A stretch of 64,000 nucleotides of DNA from positions 684,001 to 748,000 of the forward strand of contig CM060734.1 of assembly GCA_030704615.1 (NCBI GenBank). The letters are read 5' to 3'. Below are positions 36,054 to 45,328 of the stretch, piece after piece. The position numbers were made by a program, and so were the translations under genes. This DNA comes from Takakia lepidozioides. Lineage: Eukaryota; Streptophyta; Takakiopsida; Takakiales; Takakiaceae. The notes beneath the pieces were generated by a model. It was not told the origin of the DNA and did not search any database. It worked only from the letters and a program-made list of their open reading frames with translations. How positions within the stretch are numbered: position 1 is the first letter of the stretch; each line of letters opens with the position of its first letter.

Positions 36054-36756
36054 TGTCGCGGCCCTTTGCCTTGAGGGCAGGGGGTCGAGACGCAAAGGGG
36101 CTGCCCTGTGGTGGGGGCGGTGGCAGCAATAGGTACGGGGGGCTGAAGCACTCTTGAGTGCCCAAGGCACTCAAGGAGAGCCCCGCACACCGGGTTGCGG
36201 TGGGGGTGGCTCCACAAGGGGTGGTGGTAGCTTAGTGGGACTTAGTGGGGGTGGCATAGGACTCACCATGGGGCGAAGACCTTGTGGTGGGAGTCGTGGG
36301 GAGTCTTGGAACTCACCACGGTCCAATGGGGCCGTGGTAGGTGGGCCAAGACTCACCGCGACTCATCACCGGGAATCGAGGATCTTCGTGGTGGTTCGCC
36401 ATAAAATGCAATGGTTGTTTGTGAAACCCCCGCGGACAGTCACAGAAGTATATATAGGGAGTAGTAACCCCGAGAATGGTGCAAGCCCGTTGGTGACCAA
36501 AAACTAGTGAGTAAGCGAGCGAGCCGGAAAACGACCAAGGAGTGGGGAGCTATTTCGGACTGCCATCTACCAAAGGGAATTTCCACTAGGCCCAAATTGG
36601 TGGAGGGTCTGTTGGGGGAAGAAAGGGGGACCGTTATGTCCCGGTGAACAGCCGAAGCTCCGAGTTGGCCCGACGGCTAGGTTGGGAGTTAGGCGCGCGC
36701 ATCAAAGCGAGTAATTATGACTTGAAGGGGAGCTTACCGAAGTGAGGTGCGCGACA
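36054..36756 (+). repeat. Chromovirus B, 3' LTR (703 bp)
   Basis: Begins TGTCGCGGCCC and ends GGTGCGCGACA. TATATATA at 36449-36456 is the U3 TATA box equivalent. Shorter than the A and C LTRs through small deletions. Confidence 0.92.
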
Positions 36757-37368
36757 AGTGGAGTTAGCTTGGTCCGCAGAATGCAGCCCGGGGGCGATCT
36801 CCAGAAATCCTGGCTCATGTTTGATCATGTGAAACGTGTGAAGGGCTGGACAACCATGGCTGCCCATGTGTACGATCCATCTTACCAAAGAGTTATGACA
36901 ATTGCAATGTGTGACATGCAATCCGAAGACACCGAGTCTCAAATCCTGATGTGGAAGTCCCTTGTGAGAGTCATGAGGAGTCATGGTGCCTCAGATCCAA
37001 ATTTTCATGGATTTATGGCCGATAGCGCGCAGGCAAATTGGAATGCAGTCCGATCTGTTTTTTAAAGTAGTGATCCGAAAATACCCATGGTGGGCAGGGA
37101 GCGCACTTGCCTGTTCCATTGGACTCAGTCCCTCCGAAGGCACACCAAAAATTGCATAAAACCAGAGTTGCAGGAGGAACACATGAGACTCTGTCGGCTG
37201 TATAAAGATGCGACAAGCGAGATCGAAACAAACTCCTTATACCAAACTATAAGGGCATGGTGGTATTCCTCCGATGCAGCAAGTCAGGATGGCCTCAAAG
37301 AACTTGACGACTGGATGGGATTCTGTACTTCAGATACAAACAGTGGGGAGGATTCATCACAAGAGTAA
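36757..37368 (+). pseudogene. MULE-like transposase, C-terminal half
   Basis: It picks up directly after chromovirus B. It reads LMFDHVKRVKGWTTMAAHVY, VMTIAMCDMQSED, then FMADSAQANWNAVRSVF, a TAA (37063-37065), and in the same frame RTCLFHWTQSLRRHTK. The spaced aspartates plus C-x-x-H (CLFH) fit the DDE core of Mutator-like transposases (FxTD....A....F....C-x-x-H). It ends at a TAG/TAA after an acidic tail (NSGEDSSQE). With 29554-30281 it forms one GCM-MULE gene. Whether it ever mobilised the CACTA-ended element is doubtful, as MULEs make longer target duplications. Confidence 0.58.
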
Positions 37369-37870
37369 GGTCCATTCTAAATTTTCGATGTTTGCATGAG
37401 TTCAATTTACGGTGTTACCCCTTGTCGTGCGCATACATATCGCTACACAACTACATCGCTGTCCAAAACCACACAACACATGTGCACACCACACACTAGT
37501 ATACCACTAGTCCACCACTAGTCCAGCCACTAGTCCAACCACTAGGCTACAACTAGTCAGTCACTAGGCTGCCACTATGCTGCCCACTATGGCAGTCACT
37601 AGTTCACACAATCGCCCCCCTAGCTGGTGCTTAGGTCCCTCTAAGTCCAGGTAGCCACAAGATGTGATAGTGACCATAGCCTCACTAAGTCCTCCACCAC
37701 TATCCCTACTACACTCAAACTCGATAGATCAAGAGGCCGGGTGCAAGAGTTGCCCCATCGTTAGTCGCCGTCTTGCAACCTGTGAACTTGAGCTTGGGAT
37801 CTCATGTATTGACTCCTACGAGCTTGGCCTCCCATGTCTTGTTAGCTGCCTCCAATCATGTCCACTGCCA
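37369..37870. other. Junction between MULE-like gene and gypsy D, with CCACTAGT tandem repeats
   Basis: 37490-37615 holds about ten degenerate copies of a 13-bp CCACTAGTCCA-type unit. Part of this interval should be the 3' LTR/UTR of element D, but I could not find a matching copy on D's other side, so its LTR borders remain unresolved. Confidence 0.45.
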
Positions 37871-38920
37871 CTATCCCAAGCAGTGTGGACACAACCAATC
37901 TCCGTCAGGAACCTTCTCAAGAGGTGGTGTCAAGCATCCCATATGCCAACCCCTTGAGCATCGATCACACACCAGCATGGTGGCTGCCCCTTTGGCAAAC
38001 CCACAGAGTATGCACCTCAAACCTGCAGGTACCACTGCCAAGTTTGGGTCAACTCTGCCATCGACATTGGGAAGGTGACATGGCGCACAATTACGCACAT
38101 GGTCCTTCCAAGTCTTGCCATCCCGACCCTCTAAGATCAGGACCCCTGAGGGCAACACCTCTCGAACCCTCAGAATAACACATCCTGCAGTAACATCCAG
38201 AGTCGTAGGAGCAGTCTGCTGCAAATAAACATAGTCACCAGGGCTAAACCTCCGAACCCCAGGACGATATCCTCCACCACGTATAGTGGCATACCTCAAC
38301 GTATCACGGTGCTGTGCAATGGCAAGGTTCTCAAAAGCCATGGGCATGACTTTCTTGAACAACTCTGCATGCTGATCACATGCACGTACCCACACGTCCG
38401 GATCGTCAAGGTTAAGGACTTGAGCAGTGTCCCTACGAATGGTTGCAGGCAAATCCGGCTCTCGGCCAAAGAGAAGGAAATATGGTGAGAAGGAGGCAAG
38501 TGATGCTTGTTTGTTGAACCTGTAGCCCATGGCTAACCAAGGAACCTGAAGATCCCAATCTCCTAGGTGTCCCTTCTGCAAGCCATACTTGCGCAAACCC
38601 CTCTTCACCGTCTGAACAACTCTCTCTGCCAAGCCATCGGCCTCAGGATGATCCCGAGAAATGGTGCGGTGGTCTATCAAGGCTTTATCACACAAAGCCT
38701 GAAACTCCCCCAAGAACTCTCTCCCTTGGTCCGTGAGTACCTCAGCTGGAGCACCAAATCGGCTAAGCACACGATCCAAGAATGCATACGCAGCCCCCTC
38801 ACTAGCCTTGTCAGGCAATGGAACCAACTCAATCCACTTGGAGAAGTGCTCCACCATCACCAACACATATCTGTGGTGGCGCATAGTCAGTGGCAACGGT
38901 CCTGCGAAGTCAAGATCCAC
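37871..38920 (-). CDS. Element D integrase with C-terminal PHD finger
   Basis: About 350 codons in one frame. The integrase core shows D (DLDFAGPLP), D (LTDQGREF) and E (HPEADGLAERV). Further on come the GPY-like C-terminal region (FSPGDYVYLQQ) and then CILC, 11 residues, CDRC, x4, HMGC, 14 residues, CPHC: an exact C4HC3 PHD zinc finger with the usual W before the last cysteine pair, two residues before the stop. Chromoviruses use a chromodomain at this place; PHD fingers typically read the histone H3 tail. The N-terminal HHCC zinc site is at 38950-39204 in a shifted frame. Targeting by the PHD is inference. Confidence 0.88.
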   Translation of the reverse strand: MDLDFAGPLPLTMRHHRYVLVMVEHFSKWIELVPLPDKASEGAAYAFLDRVLSRFGAPAEVLTDQGREFLGEFQALCDKALIDHRTISRDHPEADGLAERVVQTVKRGLRKYGLQKGHLGDWDLQVPWLAMGYRFNKQASLASFSPYFLLFGREPDLPATIRRDTAQVLNLDDPDVWVRACDQHAELFKKVMPMAFENLAIAQHRDTLRYATIRGGGYRPGVRRFSPGDYVYLQQTAPTTLDVTAGCVILRVREVLPSGVLILEGRDGKTWKDHVRNCAPCHLPNVDGRVDPNLAVVPAGLRCILCGFAKGAATMLVCDRCSRGWHMGCLTPPLEKVPDGDWLCPHCLG

Positions 38921-39919
38921 CTGTAGCCCAATCCCATGATTGGTAAAGGATGCAACTGTGGTGTAGGGGCGTTGAATGAAGCACGCACCCTGTCACACAC
39001 CATGCACCTAGCCACGAACTGTTGCACCTCTGTATGCATACCACGCCACCAATACTGCCCCTGCAGTAAACTGTGAGTGCGTCGCACTCCAAAATGCCCC
39101 AATTCCTCATGGGCATGCCGCATAACCGTGCACGCTGTGTGGGGTGAGGCACAATCCTCACCCGACCATCCTCCCACACTCGAAGTAGGTGTATCCCCTC
39201 CCACTTGAACCTCTTGGCTCGTTGCAGGATCCGATCCCTCTCCCTGGCAGTCACAGTGGCTGCCGTGTCTCCCGTGCGGAGGTAGTCCAACACAGCCGAA
39301 TCCTCATGTATATCTCTGGCACCACCTGGCTCATCACTAGCCTCAGGGTCCTCAGACACTCCGTCTACAGTCATCCCTATTGTAGGTCCAACCTGACCTC
39401 CCGATGCCAAGATACACAAAAATACAGATGCGTGCCATCCCGGCACCATCTCCTCGTCCGTCTCACCATGCCACCGAGCTCCTGTGTCATCCTGTTGGCT
39501 CATGCATGGATTGCGACTCAATCCATCCGCATCCCGATTGACCAAACCTGGTCGATGCACAACCTGAAAGTCATACTCCTGGAGTATGAGTGCCCACCGT
39601 GCAAGCTTCCCCGTAAGCTTGTCTGACTCCATCAACCACTTGAGTGGCTGGTGATCCGTGACAAGGGTGAAAAGATTGCCGTATAGATAGCACCTGAAGT
39701 GTGCCACGGCCCACACTGCAGCTAAGCACTCTCCCTCATATGAGCTGTACTTAGTCTCTGCAGCGTTGTTCGAGCGGCTAGCATAAGCCACTACGAACTC
39801 TCTTCCCTCATCATCCACCTGTGTGAGCACTGCTCCAAGCCCCAGCATGCTCCAATCCGTATGCAGCTGAAAGGGACGCCCCCTGATAGGTCATCTCAGG
39901 ATAGGCGCCGAGGTCAACC
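38887..39919 (-). pseudogene. Element D RNase H and integrase zinc-binding region (frameshifted)
   Basis: RNase H: LHTDWSMLGLGAVLTQ, then YSSYEGECLAAVWAV and LVTDHQPLKWLM, the usual Ty3 DEDD region. A spacer rich in acidic residues follows, then HEELGHFGVRRTHSLLQGQY and CMVC, the HHCC integrase zinc site. A TGA at 39891-39893 (CGA in a sensible ancestor) and frameshifts near 39.96, 39.14 and 38.9 kb break it. Confidence 0.82.
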
Positions 39920-40837
39920 TCACCTTGAGCTCTTGAAAAGCTCGTTCCTGCTCATCTGCCACTCCTGATCCACCTTGGTCAGCTTGGTTAGAGCCTTTGC
40001 AATGGTACTAAATCCCTTGACAAACCGTCTATAATAGTTTGCCAACCCCATGAAAGCTCGAACTCGGCTCACATCCGTGGGGCGTGGAATTTGCGCAATG
40101 GCCTCTACCTTAGTCTGTTGTACCCCCAATCCTCCAGGATATATCATGTGACCCAGATACTTTATCTGGTTGTGGAAAAACTTGCACTTCCCCGGATGCA
40201 ACTTCAATCCGTGCGCTCTCAAGCGCTCCAATACCACCTGAAGGTGTCTCTCATGCTCCTCCATCGTAACACTAAAGATGATGATGTCATCTATGTAGCA
40301 CCGAGCAAAGTCTACCCCTGCTAGAATCCTATCCATGACTCTCTGAAACTCTGCAGGAGCATTCTTAAGCCCAAATGGTAAGAACCGCCACTGATATAGG
40401 CAATCTTTGCCGTGCTCATTGATCCCCCAGAATGTCGTCTTCTGCTTGTCCGCCTCCTTGATTGGCAACTGGTGATATCCAGATCGTAAATCCAAAGTGT
40501 TAAAGGCCTTAGCATGCCCGATGGCATCAAAGATCTCCTCTGGTGTTGGCATGGCATACTTATCGGACTTGGTCTGACGATTTACAGGCCGGTAATCACC
40601 GCACATACGTCTCTCCGTCCAATTGCCATAGACATCCTTCTTGGCTGGCATCACTGTGGCTGAAGCATACTCTCCACCAGAGAGCTCCACCAAACCTGCC
40701 TCCCAGAGATCTTGAGTCCTCATCTGAATCAAAGACCTCTCCATGTCACTGTATCTATAGGGTCTCCGAAAGATTGGCGTGTCAGTGGCCAACTCAATAC
40801 GGATCTCTTGACCCTTCAGTGCTCCCAAGTCCTTCAA
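39920..40837 (-). CDS. Element D reverse transcriptase
   Basis: A 305-codon frame with RT motifs in order: [53 protein letters not shown] (catalytic D-D) and KYLGHMI. Upstream the frame is continuous (through a TAG at 40997) with the methyltransferase, so the ATG here is internal to a larger polyprotein and not a real start. The usual thumb/connection ends at a frameshift near 39960. Confidence 0.88.
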   Translation of the reverse strand: MKDLGALKGQEIRIELATDTPIFRRPYRYSDMERSLIQMRTQDLWEAGLVELSGGEYASATVMPAKKDVYGNWTERRMCGDYRPVNRQTKSDKYAMPTPEEIFDAIGHAKAFNTLDLRSGYHQLPIKEADKQKTTFWGINEHGKDCLYQWRFLPFGLKNAPAEFQRVMDRILAGVDFARCYIDDIIIFSVTMEEHERHLQVVLERLRAHGLKLHPGKCKFFHNQIKYLGHMIYPGGLGVQQTKVEAIAQIPRPTDVSRVRAFMGLANYYRRFVKGFSTIAKALTKLTKVDQEWQMSRNELFKSSR

Positions 40838-40996
40838 ACTGAAGGCAAAGCAATTCCTGTAAGCCCTCAGGAACCGCCATATACGTCGTCTCTCTCCTCC
40901 GGTGACAATGGGTCCAATGTCAGGCTCCCAATTGTCCTCCGTAACTACAACCTTAAGTCCAGTGGGCTTAGAGGTAGAGGACGCGTCCCGTGGTTG

Positions 40997-42411
40997 CTAT
41001 GCTGCAACCTCTTGAGCAGTACTCCCTGCCTGCTCAGTCAATGACAAGGCCTCATCCTGCCCAATCATCTCATCCTTGAGGACCTCCTCAACCCGAGAAG
41101 AATCCCCAACCTCATCCATCACAGCCGCCTTGGCTGCCAACTCCCTCTGAACCTCGAGCACCTCCCACGTGTGCCATGGATGCATGCACCCCATGGTCCT
41201 CACATGCTCGCCCCCACTCACTGCCTGTACCGTCTCGATAGGCAGAGAGACCATTGAGGGAAGTGTTCTCCGCACTCTGCGTTGCTCAGCCAGAGCCAAG
41301 CTGATAATCCAGGTCAAGCAATTGAGATCCATTGCTTGCCCCAACACTTGACGACGTGATGCCTTAGAAAGAGACGACACCGCCGTGGTACCAGTGGTAA
41401 AACCCATTGCCCGCTCACGCTCGTCAGCATTAGGCTCCACTAACTGCTGCAACTGAGCATCCCACAGGAGGCCAGGTCCACTATCCCGGAAAGCATGCGA
41501 TCCTGGGAAGCTGAGCAGTGTAGGTAATGCTGCTTGTGGTTGACCCACCTTGTTGACCACTGCCAAAGGCGAACGGTCATCGTGTCTCACACGCTGAGAC
41601 TGCCTCCCTGTGTCCAGAATGTATCCACTGTGAGATGTGCTGGCCGCTGCACCCCATCAAATGCACGCTTGAGCAGTGCGGGTGGCATCAAGTTAGTCCA
41701 CCATAGCCGTGGACGATGAGCCCGTGACCCCACTGTAGCTGCATCTAGCAACACTGCTGACCCAAGCCACGACCGGACTTGATGCACACTGGCCATCACC
41801 CTGGCCCGAGAATCGCCCATCAGTGGCACATTCTCCAAGATGTATGCTGGAGATACAGCTTGATGAAGCTGCAAGTGGCGCAAAACCCGCACCATCTCCC
41901 AAAACAGACCCGACCTCGAGTCTCGCAATCCATTGCCATGCCCGGCTGATGAATGCCCTTGGCAGGGCCAACCTGCCACTACCAGATCAATGGAGCCAAC
42001 CCGCTCCAAATCCTGCGCCCCCAGCAATGAAATGTCTGCTGACAAGGCCTGCTGATATCCACGAATTGCAGACACCGACAACAACTCAGGGTACTGCTGC
42101 ACCAACTGAGCAACATGGCAAAGTGAAATGCGTCGTGTAGTCTCATCCCTCTCCACATACAGGTAACGCCGAACTCGTACACCTGCTTGTAACACAACAG
42201 CCAATCCGGTGCTGATCCCGCCAAACAAGTCCAGAAGACAAATGCCTTCATCCGGATACTGCCATACAATAGGTGTGGTGTCCAATGGAGACAATTGAGG
42301 TGGTCTTGGTGCAATCCCCACACTCTCATCCTCTCCTGACGGTACAAAAGCCTCCACCCAGGCTTGTTGCACCCGTCGATCAGCATCCCGCTGCAAATCC
42401 TTGCTCGTGCC
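40997..42411 (-). pseudogene. C5-cytosine DNA methyltransferase domain of element D
   Basis: Found between protease and RT. Motif I is LLDLFGGISTGL; motif IV AGWPCQGHS with the catalytic PCQ cysteine; motif VI ILENVP; motif VIII-like SRAHRPRLWWTN; after a 1-bp frameshift near 41588, target-recognition/IX-like PEADERERAMGF-type sequence (NADERERAMGFTTG) and motif X-like RRQVLGQAMDLN. All these are diagnostic of DNMTs that transfer methyl from AdoMet to cytosine C5. The R-x-R-x-W-W-T-N form resembles DNMT3/DRM-type enzymes. The frame is continuous with the protease through a single TGA (42412) and with RT through a single TAG (40997). I recall reports of retrotransposon-borne DNMTs in dinoflagellates and the charophyte Klebsormidium; this appears to be such a case. 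Confidence 0.88.
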
Positions 42412-43699
42412 TCACAATGGAGTCTGAGCAACCATGGTAGACAACTCTGCCATACCATACATGTCATCGTGCTCTCCCGGAGGTGGTACATCCTTTGAAT
42501 GAGCATTTCCCTCAAGCAACTCTCTAGGCCAACTCACTGCCGATGTGAATGCTGCTAGTGTCGGCATCTTGCCTCGCTGGGCAACCGCAACTCCTCCTAT
42601 GAACGTCACAGGGAGCTGCACACGCCGGCCTTCCCTTGACTGCCATGCAGGCCTATAGGAAGCTGACTCCTCCCAAAAATCCAGGGTGAAGCCCATGGGG
42701 TACAACACTGCCCCACCAACCAGGACATCGTATGAGACTGCGTCTGTCACAATGGCCTTGGCTCGCATCACTGAGCCATCTGTAGGGTGATCCGGCCGTA
42801 GTCTGATAGCCAACTCACGCCATGTCATGCCCCGAGCCTGCTCCGATCCTCCCAGAGATGTCTGTATCTGGAACGGACAAGGCTCCATATCCGCCTCCGT
42901 GAGGCCCAAGCCTGCAATAGCAGCTCTGCCCAGCATCAATGGCTGAGCTCCCGAGTCCAACAAGACCCGCAGTGGCCGGTACCTCTTGCCTGCCGGTCCA
43001 CTCAAACAGAAAATGCCATCCTGGTTGTCTAACATGACAACTCCAGGTGTCACCATGGCGCGCTCAATGGCTGGCCTAGCTGGCAGCTCCATCAACCTGG
43101 CAGCTGCAGCTTGCCATGGCACCGCCGTGGCAGTCTTGACCCTCAAATCCGAGGATCCCTCCGGCACTACACCTCCCACTATCTCCGCAGAAGATGAAGT
43201 AACCTCCCCACTCTCACAGAGTGTAGCTGCCAGCCTGAACACCTTAGCTGGTTTTACCCCCGGCGTCGCAATCATGGTAGCCGAGAACAATGGAGCCTGA
43301 CACACAGATGTGGCCGCTCCTAGCAGCACACTAGCTGCCGCAGCCTTGGCAACACTAGGTAGTGGTGCTACCCGTGTAGCTCTCCCCAATGGCATAGTAA
43401 CCTCCGCCTCGGTAACCGTCGGGCGAGAACTAGGTGCCATGGATGGCGTCGACACTGTCTCCGCCAATGTGAATGACTGAGGAAGCCTAGCCTGACGGCT
43501 TGCCTCCCCACGCTGTGGATCCAACTCCACCTCTGCACCTCGTGGCTCAGAAACTCGTGCTGCTCCTCGAGTCACGGCTGCAGCAGACTCCACCTGCACT
43601 AGTGGTAGTGCTGCTCCACACATGAATCCCATGCCTCCCATATCTCCTCCCTCAGGAGCAGGAGGTGGACCATCCGGCCTTAGAGCCGGTACCACCTGA
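42412..43699 (-). CDS. Element D aspartic protease region
   Basis: A ~430-codon frame that enters from the gag side across chromovirus C. An Ala/Val/Thr-rich linker (residues ~30-200) leads to LRVLLDSGAQPLMLGRAAIA, the D-S-G active site of a retropepsin, and later YDVLVGGAVLYPMGF, which fits the C-terminal flap/Ile-Leu-Gly region. It ends at a TGA (42412-42414) that directly precedes the methyltransferase in the same frame; CGA to TGA would explain it. Confidence 0.8.
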
Positions 43700-44423
43700 T
43701 GTCGCACACCTCACTTCGGTAAACTCCCCTTCAAGTCATAGTTACTCGCTTTGATGCGCGCGCCTGACTCCCAACCTGGCCGCCGGGCCAACTTGGAGTT
43801 TCGGCTGCTCACCGGGACATAACGGTCCCCTTCCGCTTCCCTCTAAACCCTCCACCTATTTGGGACTAGGAGAATTCCCTTTGGTAGATGGCAGTCCGGA
43901 ACAGCTCCCCACTCTTTGGTCGCTTTCCGGCTCGCTCGCTTACTCACTAGTTTTTGGTCACCAACGGGCTTGCACCGTTCTCGGGGTTACTACTCCCTAT
44001 ATATACTTCTGTAGCTGTCCGCGGGGGTTCCACAACCAGCCATGCCATTTTATGGCGAACCACCACGAAAACCCTCGACTCCCGGTGGTGAGTCGCGGTG
44101 AGTCTTGGCCCGCTCACCACGGCCCCTATGGACCGTGATGAGTCCCAAGACTCCCCACGACTCCCACCACGAGGTCTCCGCCCCCATGGTGAGTCCTATG
44201 CCACCCCCACTAAGTCCCACTAAGCTACCACCACCCCTTGTGGAGCCACCCCCACCGCAACCCGGTGTGGGGGCTCCACCTAGTGAGCGCCTCCGCTTCC
44301 CTGAGTGCCTTGGGCACTCAAGGGTGCTTCAGCCCCCCATACCTATCGCTGCCGCTGCCCCCACCACAGGGGCAGCCCCTCATGTGTCCCGACCCCCTGC
44401 CCTCAAGGCAAAGGGCCGCGACA
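43700..44423 (-). repeat. Chromovirus C, 3' LTR (724 bp)
   Basis: TGTCGCACACC ... GGCCGCGACA. It differs from the partner LTR by a few substitutions and several 1-2 base indels. Confidence 0.93.
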
Positions 44424-45328
44424 CACACCCCTACCAACAGGGAGTCGATGTCCTCATCGACTTGTCCATTTTGTAGAAACGAACATCCAAGTTGTGGCGT
44501 CCCACATCAAGGAGTTTGTTTCCGTACCATGGCGTCCCATGGCAAAGAACCAAACCCCACACTTGACTCTACTCTCCACTAGCTAGTTCGGCCGACTTCC
44601 TCCAAGTCCCGGCCAAGGGTGGAGCCTCTCCAGCTCCTCCCAGTGCACTCTTCTTGGCCTACTTCAAGGCCAAGGAACGATCCTCCCGAGGATCGAATCG
44701 CCTTACTGCAACAACATTGCTTGCGATCGCTCATGATGCCGCTTTTGGCATCACCTTGAGCAAGGGTTCACCTGGAACCCTCTTTGACTAGGAAGATAAC
44801 CTTGAACCAACCGTGCGCCCCAATCACTACAATTGGGTCCGCCTTGGAATGCTGGCCTGAGGTACGGGAACACGCCGAAGCCGCACTACGACTTCGTCCC
44901 GAGGCTACACGATTATAGTACGTGAACGGAAGCACGTAGCTTCCGCGTTAGCCCGCACTACAAGGCAACCCCCTCGGTAGCGCAGTTATAGTACGCGCAC
45001 GCGCCAGGTGCGCACTAGCACGTGAACTCCCAAATAAGGCGCAAGTTTCCTTGCCCCTTGGATGGGAGTCACCCGATTTCGGCACTGCGCAAACACACGA
45101 TTAACCCAATTTACCTCTCCCACTTTTGTAAGCTAGCATGCATTCTACACACTAGCCAACCACACCATGCATCACCATTCCAAACACAATAGGACGCACA
45201 ATATTTGGACCCATTTCCTTTATAACAATTTTTTTGTACAATACAAGTTTTTGCAATCGGATTCCTGAGCTAGCTAAACCGGGCTAAGCATGCATTTCCT
45301 CCCCCACGCTCCAAGGTTGATGTCCCCA

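Larger units (their letters stand above)
30282..36756 (+). mobile_element. Ty3/gypsy chromovirus copy B (5'-truncated LTR)
   Basis: The plus-strand relative of A and C. The 3' LTR is full (36054-36756) but the 5' LTR keeps only its last ~292 bp (30282-30573). No flanking duplication is visible, as expected if the left end was deleted after insertion. It splits the GCM/MULE-like gene. Its coding region carries the most C-to-T-type stops of the three copies, pointing to greater age or stronger decay. Confidence 0.9.

Noticed and set aside
36757-37368. MULE-like gene as the transposase that moved the 49-kb element
   Set aside because: The borders show CACTA ends with a 3-bp duplication; MULEs usually make 8-11 bp duplications, so it is more likely cargo or an independent element.
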